From: Plasmopara viticola
Taxonomy: Eukaryota; Oomycota; Peronosporomycetes; Peronosporales; Peronosporaceae
DNA length: 64,000 bases
NCBI GenBank assembly: GCA_001695595.3
Contig: MBPM02000047.1
Coordinates: forward strand, 496,001-560,000
Direction of reading: 5' to 3'
The translations under genes were made by a program, and so were the position numbers. Positions 22,055-33,689 of this stretch are shown piece after piece. The notes below the pieces were generated by a model, which was not told the origin of the DNA, did no database searches, and worked only from the letters and a program-made list of their open reading frames with translations. The first letter of the stretch is position 1; every line of letters starts with the position of its first letter.

Positions 22055-25000
22055 ATGACCGTGAACACAAACTGCATCAAGCGAAATGGTCACCTCTTCA
22101 TTGACAATCTTTTAGTCAAGCACTCGCTAACATGCGTCCAAGTTTGCTGACGCGCAGCATCTTAATACGTTCAAGTTTCACCTCTGCTCAAATTTTGCCC
22201 ACAAACTCTTCGTCAATGACAGTAACACGCGGCTCGATCGACCCACGCGCGGTCGCAGTAGTGGAGTACTGACACTGCTACGTTCTGATTTTCCTGGTAT
22301 CGAAACGGCTGCAGAAATGGTACACCTGACTGTGCCGGGAAGGTATCTTGTTGTAAAGGTAACGGTTCAACGTGCTCCCGTCTACATTCACAATGTTTAC
22401 GCGCCTGTCGATAGACACGAAAAGCGATCGTTCTTTCTAAACCTTCCAACAGATGGGTTTGAAGATGATGCAACGCACTTCGTACTCGGAGATTTAAATA
22501 CGCCACTTGACCCTCAACTCGATTGCTCGAAACCTTACTTGCACTACGACCAGAGCCGCTCTTCTTGTCTTGAGTGGATTGCCAAACTAGGTGTAGTTGA
22601 TGCGTGGCGTACCCACCATGACTCTAAGCGAGTGTTTACTGGTCCTCTTCCTTGAAAAAATCGATTGGACTACATTCTGATTTCGGAGCAATTCTGCGAC
22701 CGCTTCTACGAAAATGCCGAATATTTCCTGCCGATGCATGCTGGCGATCATCTTGCTCATAGCGTTTCCATTCGAAGTGGTACGCAGCTACATGGTCGTG
22801 TTTATTGGAAATTTCCGCGATACCTCCTCGAATATCCGAAGGTTGTATCAGCAATTGAAAGGGAGGCCGAGCAGGTCCTGGACCAGCTTCGACGTTCAGA
22901 AAACCCCGGAAAAATTTGGAAAAATTGGAAAAAAAGCATCAAGACTCAGCTTCAAGACGTCCAGAAAAAGCTCAGGCAACAAGGCACGCGGGAGATCGAA
23001 GATGCTCGCGTCGCATTAGATCAAGCAGCCGCCCGATACCGTGCATTGTCAGGCAAAGAAAATCGAGACTTTTTTGACGAGGCTTGACGAAGCTATAAGG
23101 ATACAGTCACGAGAACCCGCCAACACAATCATGATGCTTCTTTTGACTTTCAAGTCAACAACTCGGAACGCTCAACATCTCATTTTTTTCGTCCTCTAGA
23201 CACAAGTTTGCGACGCGTTTCGATTGAGGAGGTTATAACACCAAGTGGAAATGTCTCAACGAATTCTCAAGAAATCTCTCTGCGTTTCTTGGAGCACTGG
23301 GGATCTGAGATGGGTGATGTCAAGAGTCCAATCGAATCGGCCTCTGAGCCAAATGTCGCGCAGCAACGCATACTTCTTGACTCAATTTCGAGAGTCGTCC
23401 CAGTCACGAGCTGCACAGCTTTGGAAGTCGACCTGACCACTGCTGACCTTGCAACTGCAATCCGGCATATGAGAGCGACATCCTCTCCAGGCATAGACGG
23501 TTTAACGGCTGGATTTTATCAGGTGGCACCATCAGTATTTGGCGAGTGCCTCGCGATTGTTTTCAAGGATAGACTGAGGCGCGGCGAGCTTCTAGCGTCT
23601 CAGCGTAAATCAGCGGTCGTATCGCTACATAAGAAAGGTTCACGCGCTGAGCCTGGCAATTATCGTCCAATTGCACTCGTGCCAGTCGACGTGAAGGTGC
23701 TGTCAAAAGCACTGACATATCGATTACAAAACGTAATGCTGGACCTGATCCATCCAGACCAAAAAGGCTTCGTCAAGACCCGATCAATTCATCATCATGT
23801 ACGCTTTCTTGCCGATCTGCAAGACCTTGTAACAAATCGAGACGAAGAGGCCTACGCACTTTTCCTGGACTTTCAAAAGGCATTCGACCGTGTAAATTGG
23901 TCGTATATGTTTCGGCTGCTGGCTTGCATGGGCTTCGGACCAGTTTTTATTTCATGGATTCAGCTCTTGTACACCAAACCGAAGGCACACCTGCTCATCA
24001 ATGGTAATATCCAGCCAGCTTTGCACCCTACTCGAGGCGTGAAGCAAGGAGACCCTTTGTCGGCACTCCTATTTGTGCTTACAATTGAGCCTCTTGGAAA
24101 TTTACTTCGCAAACATGACGAATACGGGATATGTCTGAATGCGAATTGTACGGTGACAAGTATGTTTTTCGCGGATGACTCGACGTTGCTCGCCGGGACA
24201 ATTGATCACGTTCGGGCTCAGCTTGCAATTGTAGACGTGTACTGTGCTGGCTCTGGAGCAAGACTTAATTTGTCCAAGTCGGTACTGCTGGCCCTAAATC
24301 GTAGCATGGTGTGTCCTGCACTTCCCTAAGTCCAAGTCCTTGGACGTTCCGACACCACAAAATACTTAGGCATCCCTTTCGGTCAGGCGTCAGTCAACGA
24401 CATGATTACCAATTTTTTGGACGCTCGCTTCTTTGAGAGCATAAAATCATGGTACAGGCGTGCCCGCACACTTCGAGGTAGACTGCTCGTTGCACAGACG
24501 ATGGTGCTATCGCGTTTGTGGCACTACACTCAGCACGCGAATATATCTCGGGTCATTGTGCGGCGTTGGCAATCGATGCTTAACCGGTTTGTTCTGAGTC
24601 GTAAGCATGATCGTGACGAAAAGCACGTGATGCTCATCCCGAGCGAATTTCTTTATCACAAGCGCACCCACGGTGGTCTTGGTATTCCACGTCTCGATGC
24701 CCAGCTCAAAAAGCAACGTCTTGCGCTGTTATTGCAGTTTATCGGAGCTGTAATTGGTGATGATGAGCAGAACTGAACGGCGGCGAGCATTGAGCTGCTG
24801 ACGTCTGGATTACCTTGCTATGGCGGATGCCACGCACTCGACTTTCTTACAATCTCACCGCTTCGTCACGGCAAGCTTATTTCACTTGTCCGAACTGCGA
24901 TGTGGTGGAGAGAGACGTGGGTGTGTTGGTACAAGACACGATGGAATGTCACGTGGCATGACTTGAGTTTGCACGAACGCGCCATGTATGGCCTACATCA

Positions 25001-26165
25001 GCCAATTTGGTTCCATGCTGATGCTGATCTTCACTATGAGAAGCGAACACGGTCCGATACGGTGGTGGTGCATCGACGTTGTCTAGGTATGATCGCCGAA
25101 CCACAACGAAGCTTTCGTCTCCATATCTCATGTAGCTTCAAGTTACGGTCACTCGCTGACTTCAGGTGTGAAGGTGAAGCGTGGCCAGCTGCAACCGCCT
25201 TCGTACAGCGACATATCGACTACGCGCTTGTCTCAGTGCGACCGTACACACAGATGAAGTGGCTGCGCTCGATGTACCGGGAAGCGACGCAAATTGTTGA
25301 CCACCTTGGAGCACGACAACTTGTACGGGACTCGTCAAGCATAGACGCACACGGATGTCTGCTTCCACGAGTTGACAACAGAAATAAAACGAAGATATTC
25401 TTGATCCCGAAGATTCCACGGTCAGCGATCCTGAAAATTGTCTGGGCGCCTGACCCTCCAAAAAAGCCGCACCCGATGAAAATGTACTCAACGCGTGTCG
25501 ACGACCAACAGATTAAAGCATTCGCGGAGTTTCGAAAGCGGCTGCGCCACATCCTGCTTCCGGTCTTCGAAGACTTGCAATTTCGTCTTGCGTTTCGCTT
25601 GCTACCCAAGCGATCGCGCTTCTGGTTCTTGGAGACGTCACATCCAGGCATCCGTAAATGCGTGCGCGCAGGATGCAAAGCGATAGAGACTGAGAAGCAT
25701 TTATTTTTCGACTGCACGCTGGCGTCAAGGCTCTGGTGTCAGATCTTGCAGCTTGTCTCACCATTCTTTGTCTCTCGACCGTCGTGGCTTGATATTGCTC
25801 TCGCGAACAAGGTGCACGTACGCGACGACTGGGTTCAATGTTCTGGTGTGGTACGAGATGTATGGCATGGGCTTCGAGCTGTGGTACTTCACACGATCTG
25901 GACGAACCGCAATCGATGCTTGTTCGACGGACGGCAACCGATACCGGTAGCTCCAGCACTCTCAGTCATATTGTCGACTTTCTGTGCGCACATTCGCTTT
26001 TTCCAGCGACACCTGTACGACCGGCAGCTGAGACAAGTCCTTAAACAAGTGATTGACTCGTTGAAGACCCATTCCGTGTTTCACAGCTTCACTTGTCAGC
26101 ACCCGGGCATCACCCATAACCTGCAAGGCATCACCATCAAGACCTGTGCGCACATGACCAAATAA
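22055..26165 (+). pseudogene. LINE-2 ORF2 (endonuclease / reverse transcriptase), broken
   Basis: Begins MTVNTNCIKRNGHL. An 8-bp deletion near 22142 removes the ETK of the endonuclease motif CVQETKF and shifts the frame. In-frame stops follow at 22653 (CGA to TGA), 23085, 24327 and 24774 (TGG to TGA). The RT core survives: SSPGIDGLTAGF, LFLDFQKAFDRVNW, GVKQGDPLSAL, FFADDSTLL. A Cys/His zinc-binding region (CVRAGCKAIETEKHLFFDC, about 25660-25715) lies near the C-terminus. No RNase H domain was seen. Confidence 0.85.
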
Positions 26166-27025
26166 ACAACGTCTAGAAAAGAACACGGTTATTGTCGGCA
26201 AATACTGAGTTCATTCCAAACGTTTAAAAAACCGTCGTCCGAAGATGTGGGTGCTATCTGGTCGGGCAGCCTGCCGGGCGCCCTTACGGGTAAAGCCTCA
26301 TCACTTGAAGAACGTCCGAATTTTCTGGGGTCCGCTGCCGCAAGTCTCGCACTTGATGTAGCCATACAGTGCACCTGGAGGGTAACTGGATACGAGCAAG
26401 CCGCGTTAAAGACCGGAGTAGGGGGCGCCTGTACCAAAGCAGTGAGAAAGCGGCTTCGTTAGTCAAGAGCTTTGTCTTCTGTGAACCCTGGGGGGCTAAG
26501 GGTACCTTGATGAAGTCTGAGAGCTGAATCCCAGTGGTTATGGTGACCCGAAGAGGCCTAAAAGGCCAATTTACCTGTGGGGCCATACCGGTCACTTTTT
26601 TATCTTTACTGTGAGGCCTGGAGAATCAAGAATTTTTTCACTCCTCACGACGAATAAGAAGCGAGGGATTTTTATCTTATGAAGTATAACGATCCCAAAA
26701 ATGGGTCGGCCCACGGATTGGGCTGCGGATTACGCCGTCGCGAAACGACGCGACAGTGTGCTGAAAGACCGGTCTTCCGTTTAGGCACCTGAAGTCTTGA
26801 TACACGTTAGCATTTGGCATGCAATGGGCGCTGTATGTGCTGCCTAAGTGCCAAAAGTTGCGGCTGTTGATCGACCGCAGTTATCGAGCAACGTTGCCAC
26901 GCACAAAGGGTCTAAATGGCCTTTTTCGCCCGAAGTTGAAGTCTAACCGGGGGCAAAAGTGTAGAACCGAAACCCTCCCAGGCCAGTGATTGGATGAAAT
27001 CCAAAACAATACGTGGCAAACATAA

Positions 27026-27060
27026 ATTATGTAATTCCCTTTTTGAGGAAATTACATAAT
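27026..27060 (+). other. 3'-region hairpin of LINE-2
   Basis: Inverted repeat ATTATGTAATTCC ... GGAAATTACATAAT around a CTTTTTGA loop, with one bulge. The homologous hairpin in LINE-3 (57387-57428) keeps the pairing while its stem sequence differs. Likely a structured RNA element near the 3' end, perhaps for template recognition. Confidence 0.6.
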
Positions 27061-27448
27061 TTTTTGTATATTCCTATTTTGGAGGAAAATGCATAAATAT
27101 ATATAGTACACTAGAGTAGTAGAACAGATACCACGCCAGGCAAGTTGGGTAGACATTCGCCTATATTACATGATATAGACGACCTTTAACTGAGCCACAC
27201 AGGCTCAACCTATCGTAATACACGGATACTTTAACCTTTTATCACACGCCAACTGCTATCGTTTGCGCTCCTCTTTGAAGATTATCCGCGGCTATTTTAA
27301 TATGGCTATAGTCGGTCCATCATGTATTACCCGAAGCCTCTTCCAAGATAAAGATAGGTTAGCGACTGCAGGGCAATAATAAAAGAACAACAATGACTCG
27401 GTACCAACGTTGAGGCAATCTTAGCAACATAATCAGCGGCTCGATTTA

Positions 27449-27519
27449 TGCCTCCGCCCGGGATTGAACCGGGGACCTTCTGTTACAAGACAGATGCTCT
27501 ATTACTGAGCCACACAGGC
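27449..27519 (-). pseudogene. tRNA-Thr pseudogene, block C copy 1
   Basis: One base missing from the anticodon loop (six bases) and D-loop AGTAATA without the GG pair. Confidence 0.65.
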
Positions 27520-27764
27520 TGAACCTATCGGAATCCACGGATTCTTTAACCATTTATCACACGCCAACTTCTTGCGTTTGCGCTCATCTTTGAAGATTAT
27601 CCGCGGCTATTTTAATATGACTATAGTCGGTCCATCATGTATTACCCGAAGCCTCTTCCAAGATAAAGATAGGTCAGCGACTGCAGGGCAATAATAAAAA
27701 CAATAACAATACCTCGGTACCAACGTTGAGGCAATCTTAGCAACATAATCAGCGGCTCGATTTA

Positions 27765-27836
27765 TGCCTCCGCCCGCGATTGAACCGGGGACCTTCTGTT
27801 TACAAGACAGATGCTCTACCACTGAGTCACACAGGC
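27765..27836 (-). tRNA. tRNA-Thr (TGT), block C copy 2
   Basis: T stem 3' strand GCGGG (G:G next to the loop) and one D-stem change. Confidence 0.65.
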
Positions 27837-28081
27837 TCAACCTTCCGGTATACACGGACACTTTAACCATTTATCACACGCCAACTGCTTGCGTTTGCGC
27901 TCATCTTTGAGGATTATCCGCGGCTATTTTAATATGGCTATAGTCGGTCCATCATGTATTACCCGAAGCCTCTTCCAAAATAAGGATTGGCTAGCGACTG
28001 CAGGGCAATAATAAAAAGAATAACAGTACCTCGGTACCAACGTCGAGGCAATCTTAGTAACATAATCAGCGGCTCGATTTA

Positions 28082-28153
28082 TGCCTCCGCCCGGGATTGA
28101 ACCGGGGACCTTCTGTTTACAAGACAGATGCTCTACCACTGAGCCACACAGGC
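28082..28153 (-). tRNA. tRNA-Thr (TGT), block C copy 3, consensus
   Basis: Identical to the consensus. Confidence 0.87.
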
Positions 28154-28398
28154 TCAACCTTACGGTATACACGGACACTTTAACCATTTATCACACACCA
28201 ACTGCTTGCGTTTGCGCTCATCTTTGAAGCTTATCTGCGGCTATTTTGATATGGCTATAGTCGGTCCATCATGTAATACCCGAAGCCTCTTCTAAAATAA
28301 AGATTGGTTAGCGACTGCAGGGCAATAATAAAAAGAACAACAGTACCTCGGTACCAACGTTGAGGGAATCTTAGCAACATAATCAGCGGCTCGATTTA

Positions 28399-28470
28399 TT
28401 CCTCCGCCCGGGATTAAACCGGGGACCTTCTGTTTACAAGACAGATGCTCTACCACTGAGCCACACAGGC
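28399..28470 (-). tRNA. tRNA-Thr (TGT), block C copy 4, degenerate
   Basis: First acceptor pair G:A; T-loop TTTAATC has lost the invariant C. Confidence 0.55.
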
Positions 28471-28715
28471 TCAACCTATCGGAATCCACGGATACTTCAA
28501 CCATTTATCACACGCCAACTGCTTGCGTTTGCGCTCATCTTTGAAGATTATCCGCGGCTATTTTAATATGGCTATAGTCGGTCCATCATGTATTACCCGA
28601 AGCCTCTTCCAAGAAAAAGATAGGTCAGCGACTGCAGGGCAATAATAATAAGAACAACAATACCATGGTACCAACGTTGAGGCAATCTTAGCAACATAAT
28701 CAGCGGCTCGATTTA

Positions 28716-28787
28716 TGCCTCCGCCCGCGATTGAACCGGGGACCTTCTGTTTACAAGACAGATGCTCTACCACTGAGCCACACAGGC
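28716..28787 (-). tRNA. tRNA-Thr (TGT), block C copy 5
   Basis: T stem GCGGG only. Confidence 0.7.
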
Positions 28788-29032
28788 TTAACCTTACGGT
28801 ATACACGGACACTTTGACCATTTATCACACGCCAACTGCTTGCGTTTGCGCTCATCTTTGAGGATAATCCGCGGCTATTTTAATATGGCTATAGTCGGTC
28901 CATCATGTATTACCCGAAGCCTCTTCCAAAATAAGGATTGGCTAGCGACTGCAGGGCAATAATAAAATGAACAACAGTACCTCGGTACCAACGTCGAGGC
29001 AATCTTAGCAACATAATCAGCGGCTCGACCTA

Positions 29033-29104
29033 TGCCTCCGCCTGGGATTGAACCGGGGACCTTCTGTTTACAAATCAGATGCTCTATTACTGAGCCACAC
29101 AGGC
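29033..29104 (-). tRNA. tRNA-Thr (TGT), block C copy 6, degenerate
   Basis: D-loop AGTAATA, A:A mismatch closing the anticodon stem, T stem CCAGG. Confidence 0.5.
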
Positions 29105-29346
29105 TCAACCTATCGATATACACGGATACCTTAGCCATTTATCACACGCCAACTGCTTGCGTTTGCGATCATCTTTGAAGATTATCCGCGGCTATTTTGA
29201 TATGGCTATAGTCGACCCATCATGTATTACCCGAAGCCTCTTCCAAAATAAAGAAAGGTTAGCGACTACAGGGCAATAATAAAAACAAATACAATACGGT
29301 ACCAACGTTGAGGCAATCTTAGCAACATAATCAGCGGCTCGATTTA

Positions 29347-29418
29347 TGCCTCCGCCTGGGATTGAACCGGGGACCTTCTGTTTACAAGACAGATGCTCTA
29401 CCACTGAGCCACACAGGC
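29347..29418 (-). tRNA. tRNA-Thr (TGT), block C copy 7
   Basis: T stem CCAGG; SINE copy 2 adjoins its 5' end. Confidence 0.7.
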
Positions 29419-29419
29419 T

Positions 29420-29679
29420 AACCCGGTGGCGTGGGTTAGTGGATTATGCTTCTGATTCTCACGGTGTGTGGTGCGGGTTCGAGCCCCACACCGGACAAAC
29501 TTCGTAATCATCCAGACTTGGGGAGAGGACGGCCCCAAGCGAAATATTTCCCACCATGATTAAAAATAAGACAATAACAAGACGAAAAAGAATCTTCAGA
29601 CTAAAAATGTAAATTTAGAAATCCTAGCCAAGCCGAGAAGGTATAGGTTGTGTTAAGATTAAATACATGACAACTTTCA
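29420..29679 (+). mobile_element. tRNA-derived SINE, copy 2
   Basis: 260 bp, duplication ACTGAGCCACACAGGCT on both sides. Shares GATTCTCACGG and CCCACCATGAT with copy 8, so the two descend from one insertion by array duplication. Confidence 0.88.
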
Positions 29680-29940
29680 ACTGAGCCACACAGGCTCAAC
29701 CTATCGGAATCCACGGATACTTTAACCATTAATCACACGCCAACTGCTTGCGTTTGCGCTCATCTTTGAGGATTATCCGCGGCTATTTTAATATGGCTAT
29801 AGTCGGTCCATCATGTATTACCCGAAGCCTCTTCCAAAATAAAGATTGGTTAGCGACTGCAGGGCAATAATAAAAAGAACAACAGTACCTCGGTACCAAC
29901 GTTGAGGCAATCTTAGCATCATAATCAGCGGCTCGATTTA

Positions 29941-30012
29941 TGCCTCCGCCCGCGATTGAACCGGGGACCTTCTGTTTACAAGACAGATGCTCTACCACTG
30001 AGCCACACAGGC
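29941..30012 (-). tRNA. tRNA-Thr (TGT), block C copy 8
   Basis: T stem GCGGG. Confidence 0.7.
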
Positions 30013-30257
30013 TCAACCTTACGGTATACACGGACACTTTAACCATTTATCACACACCAACTGCTTGCGTTTGCGCTCATCTTTGAATTTTATCCGCGGC
30101 TATTTTAATATGGCTATAGTCGGTCCATCATGTATTACCCGAATCCTCTTCCAAAATAAGGATTGGCTAGCGACTGCAGGGCAATAATAAAAAGAACAAC
30201 AGTACCTCGGTACCAACGTCGAGGCAATCTTAGCAATATAATCAGCGGCTCGACCTA

Positions 30258-30329
30258 TGCCTCCGCCCGGGATTGAACCGGGGACCTTCTGTTTACAAAT
30301 CAGATGCTGTATTACTGAGCCACACAGGC
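30258..30329 (-). tRNA. tRNA-Thr (TGT), block C copy 9, degenerate
   Basis: D-loop AGTAATA, D stem CAGC, A:A closing the anticodon stem. Confidence 0.5.
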
Positions 30330-30573
30330 TCAACCTATCGATATACACGGATACCTTAGCCATTTATCACACGCCAACTGCTTGCGTTTGCGCTCATCTT
30401 TGAAGATTATCCGCGGCTATTTTGATATGGCTATAGTCGGTCCATCATGTATTACCCGAAGCCTCTTCCAAAATAAAGAAAGGTTAGCGACTGCAGGGCA
30501 ATAATAAAAAGAACAACAATGACTCGGTACCAACGTTGAGGCAATCTTAGCAACATAATCAGGGCTCGATTTA

Positions 30574-30645
30574 TGCCTCCGCCTGGGATTGAACCGGGGA
30601 CCTTCTGTTTACAAGACAGATGCTCTACCACTGAACCACACAGGC
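30574..30645 (-). tRNA. tRNA-Thr (TGT), block C copy 10
   Basis: T stem CCAGG, D stem GTTC; SINE copy 3 adjoins its 5' end. Confidence 0.6.
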
Positions 30646-30646
30646 T

Positions 30647-30905
30647 AACCCGGTGGCGTGGGTTAGTGGATTAAGCTTCTGGTTCTCACGGTGTGTGTTG
30701 CGGGTTCGAGCCCCACACCGGACAAACTTCGTAATCAACCAGACTTAGGAAGAGGACGGCCCAAGCGAAATATTTCCGATCCCGATCAAAAATAAGACAA
30801 TAACAAGACGAAAAAGAATCTTCAGACTAAAAATGTAAATTTAGAAATCCTAGCCAAGCCGAGAAGGTATAGGTTGTGTAAAGAATAAATACATCACAAC
30901 TTTCA
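30647..30905 (+). mobile_element. tRNA-derived SINE, copy 3
   Basis: 259 bp; its left flank reads ACTGAACCACACAGGCT (one change). Diagnostic GATTAAGCTTCTGG and TGTAAAGAATAAATACATCAC shortened forms are shared with copy 6. Confidence 0.87.
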
Positions 30906-31166
30906 ACTGAGCCACACAGGCTCAACCTATCGGAATCCACGGATACTTTGACCATTAATCACACGCCAACTGCTTGCGTTTGCGCTCATCTTTGAGGATT
31001 ATCCGCGGCTATTTTAATATGGCTATAGTCGGTCCATCATGTATTACCCGAAGCCTCTTCCAAAATAAAGATTGGTTAGCGACTGCAGGGCAATAATAAA
31101 AAGAACAACAGTACCTCGGTGCCAACGTTGAGGCAATCTTAGCAACATAATCAGCGGCTCGATTTA

Positions 31167-31238
31167 TGCCTCCGCCCGCGATTGAACCGGGGACCTTCTG
31201 TTTACAAGACAGGTGCTCTACCACTGAGCCACACAGGC
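31167..31238 (-). tRNA. tRNA-Thr (TGT), block C copy 11
   Basis: T stem GCGGG; first anticodon-stem base C. Confidence 0.6.
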
Positions 31239-31483
31239 TCAACCTATCGGAACCCACGGATTCTTTAACCATTTATCACACGCCAACTGCTTGCGTTTGC
31301 GCTCATCTTTGAAGATTATCCGCGGCTATTTTAATATGGCTATAGTCGGTCCATCATGTATCACCCGAAGCCTCTTCCAAGAAAAAGATAGGTCAGCGAC
31401 TGCAGGGCAATAATAATAAGAACAACAATACCTCGGTGCCAACGTTGAGGCAATCTTAGCAACATAATCAGCGGCTCGATTTA

Positions 31484-31555
31484 TGCCTCCGCCCGCGATT
31501 GAACCAGGGACCTTCTGTTTACAAGACAGGTGCTCTACCACTGAGCCACACAGGC
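31484..31555 (-). tRNA. tRNA-Thr (TGT), block C copy 12
   Basis: T stem changed on both strands (CCTGG and GCGGG); first anticodon-stem base C. Confidence 0.55.
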
Positions 31556-31800
31556 TCAACCTATCGGAACCCACGGATTCTTTAACCATTTATCACACGC
31601 CAACTGCTTGCGTTTGCGCTCATCTTTGAAGATTATCCGCGGCTATTTTAATATGGCTATAGTCGGTCCATCATGTATCACCCGAAGCCTCTTCCAAGAA
31701 AAAGATAGGTCAGCGACTGCAGGGCAATAATAATAAGAACAACAATACCTCGGTACCAACGTTGAGGCAATCTTAGCAACATAATCAGCGGCTCGATTTA

Positions 31801-31872
31801 TGCCTCCGCCCGGGATTGAACCGGGGACCTTTTGTTTACAAGACAGATGCTCTACCACTGAGCCACACAGGC
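31801..31872 (-). tRNA. tRNA-Thr (TGT), block C copy 13
   Basis: Anticodon stem ACAAA. Confidence 0.7.
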
Positions 31873-32115
31873 TCAACCTTACGGTATACACGGACACTTT
31901 TACCATTTATCACACGCCAACTGCTTGCGTTTGCGCTCATCTTTGAGGATTATCCGCGGCTATTTTAATATGGCTATAGTCGGTCCATCATGTATTACCC
32001 GAGCCTCTTCCAAAATAAAGAAAGGTTAGCGACTGCAGGGCAATAATAAAAAGAACAACAATGACTCGGTACAACGTTGAGGCAATCTTAGGAACATAAT
32101 CAGCGGCTCGATTTA

Positions 32116-32187
32116 TGCCTCCGCCTGGGATTGAACCGGGGACCTTCTGTTTACAAGACAGATGCTCTACCACTGAGCCACACAGGC
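32116..32187 (-). tRNA. tRNA-Thr (TGT), block C copy 14
   Basis: T stem CCAGG; SINE copy 4 adjoins its 5' end. Confidence 0.7.
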
Positions 32188-32188
32188 T

Positions 32189-32448
32189 AACCCGGTGGCG
32201 TGGGTTAGTGGATTATTCTTCTGGTCCTCACGGTGTGTGTTGCGGGTTCGAGCCCCACACCGGACAGACTTCGTAATCAACCAGACTTGGGAAGAGGACG
32301 GCCCCAAGCGAAATATTTCCGACCCCGATCAAAAATAAGACAATAACAAGACGAAAAAGAATCTTCAGACTAAAAATGTAAATGTAGAAATCCTAGCCAA
32401 GCCGAGAAGGTATAGGTTGTGTTAAGATTAAATACATGACAACTTTCA
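32189..32448 (+). mobile_element. tRNA-derived SINE, copy 4
   Basis: 260 bp; B-box-like GGGTTCGAGCC at 32244-32254. The right duplication reads ACTGAGCGACACAGGCT. Same lineage as copies 5 and 7. Confidence 0.88.
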
Positions 32449-32707
32449 ACTGAGCGACACAGGCTCAACCTATCGGAACCCACGGATACTTTAACCATTT
32501 ATCACACGCCAACTGCTTGCGTTTGCGCTCATCTTTGAGTTTTATCCGCGGCTATTTTAATATGGCTATAGTCGGTCCATCATGTATTACCCGAGCCTCT
32601 TCCAAAATAAAGAAAGGTTAGCGACTGCAGGGCAATAATAAAAAGAACAACAATGACTCGGTACAACGTTGAGGCAATCTTAGGAACATAATCAGCGGCT
32701 CGATTTA

Positions 32708-32779
32708 TGCCTCCGCCTGGGATTGAACCGGGGACCTTCTGTTTACAAGACAGATGCTCTACCACTGAGCCACACAGGC
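32708..32779 (-). tRNA. tRNA-Thr (TGT), block C copy 15
   Basis: Duplicate of the copy at 32116; SINE copy 5 adjoins it. Confidence 0.7.
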
Positions 32780-32780
32780 T

Positions 32781-33040
32781 AACCCGGTGGCGTGGGTTAG
32801 TGGATTATTCTTCTGGTCCTCACGGTGTGTGTTGCGGGTTCGAGCCCCACACCGGACAGACTTCGTAATCAACCAGACTTGGGAAGAGGACGGCCCCAAG
32901 CGAAATATTTCCGACCCCGATCAAAAATAAGACAATAACAAGACGAAAAAGAATCTTCAGACTAAAAATGTAAATGTAGAAATCCTAGCCAAGCCGAGAA
33001 GGTATAGGTTGTGTTAAGATTAAATACATGACAACTTTCA
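32781..33040 (+). mobile_element. tRNA-derived SINE, copy 5
   Basis: Tandem duplicate of copy 4, with the same altered right flank, so not an independent insertion. Confidence 0.88.
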
Positions 33041-33301
33041 ACTGAGCGACACAGGCTCAACCTATCGGAACCCACGGATACTTTAACCATTTATCACACG
33101 CCAACTGCTTGCGTTTGCGCTCATCTTTGAGGATTATCCGCGGCTATTTTAATATGGCTATAGTCGGTCCATCATGTATTACCCGAAGCCTCTTCCAAAA
33201 TAAGGATTGGTTAGCGACTGCAGGGCAATAATAAAAAGAACAACAGTACCTCGGTACCAACGTTGAGGCAATCTTAGCAATATAATCAGCGGCTCGACCT
33301 A

Positions 33302-33373
33302 TGCCTCCGCCCGGGATTGAACCGGGGACCTTCTGTTTACAAATCAGATGCTGTATTACTGAGCCACACAGGC
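33302..33373 (-). tRNA. tRNA-Thr (TGT), block C copy 16, degenerate
   Basis: Duplicate of 30258. Confidence 0.5.
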
Positions 33374-33617
33374 TCAACCTATCGATATACACGGATACCT
33401 TAGCCATTTATCACACGCCAACTGCTTGCGTTTGCGCTCATCTTTGAAGATTATCCGCGGCTATTTTGATATGGCTATAGTCGGTCCATCATGTATTACC
33501 CGAAGCCTCTTCCAAAATAAAGAAAGGTTAGCGACTGCAGGGCAATAATAAAAAGAACAACAATGACTCGGTACCAACGTTGAGGCAATCTTAGCAACAT
33601 AATCAGGGCTCGATTTA

Positions 33618-33688
33618 TGCCTCCGCCTGGGATTGAACCGGGACCTTCTGTTTACAAGACAGATGCTCTACCACTGAACCACACAGGC
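33618..33688 (-). tRNA. tRNA-Thr (TGT), block C copy 17
   Basis: Duplicate of 30574 that has also lost one C at the variable loop/T stem border. Confidence 0.5.
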
Positions 33689-33689
33689 T

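Larger units (their letters stand above)
19347..27188 (+). mobile_element. LINE-2: full-length APE-type non-LTR retrotransposon at a tRNA-Thr 5' end
   Basis: Flanked by perfect 16-bp duplications ACTGAGCCACACAGGC (19331-19346 and 27189-27204), which are the first 16 bases of the tRNA gene read on the other strand. It carries ORF1 and ORF2 closely similar to LINE-3 along their whole length, and a 1-kb 3' region ending ATATAGACGACCTTTA with no poly(A). Both ORFs are broken, so this copy is dead, but the perfect duplication indicates a young insertion. Confidence 0.92.
30220..32538. repeat. 2.3-kb segment duplicated 3044 bp to the right (copy 1)
   Basis: Five units and two SINEs reappear at 33264-35582 with only single-base differences (for example GGCCCAAG against GGCCCCAAG). 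Every tRNA and SINE in the segment is offset by exactly 3044 bp. Confidence 0.85.
31951..33129. repeat. 592-bp tandem duplication of a tRNA unit plus SINE
   Basis: The unit with tRNA 32116 and SINE 32189 is repeated head to tail as tRNA 32708 and SINE 32781, apparently identical for about 587 bp. Both lack AA in CCGAGCCTC, where other units have CCGAAGCCTC. Confidence 0.85.

Noticed and set aside
26189..26437. Antisense ORFs in the LINE-2 and LINE-3 3' regions (also 56497-56885) as a third gene
   Set aside because: Similarity between the two copies is explained by their nucleotide relatedness; start, end and frame are not conserved and no domain is seen.
29420..29500. SINE head as a second functional tRNA gene
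   Set aside because: A- and B-box-like sequences are present, but the first acceptor position does not pair, the T stem has a C:A mismatch and no proper anticodon arm forms; the 260-bp unit has target duplications.
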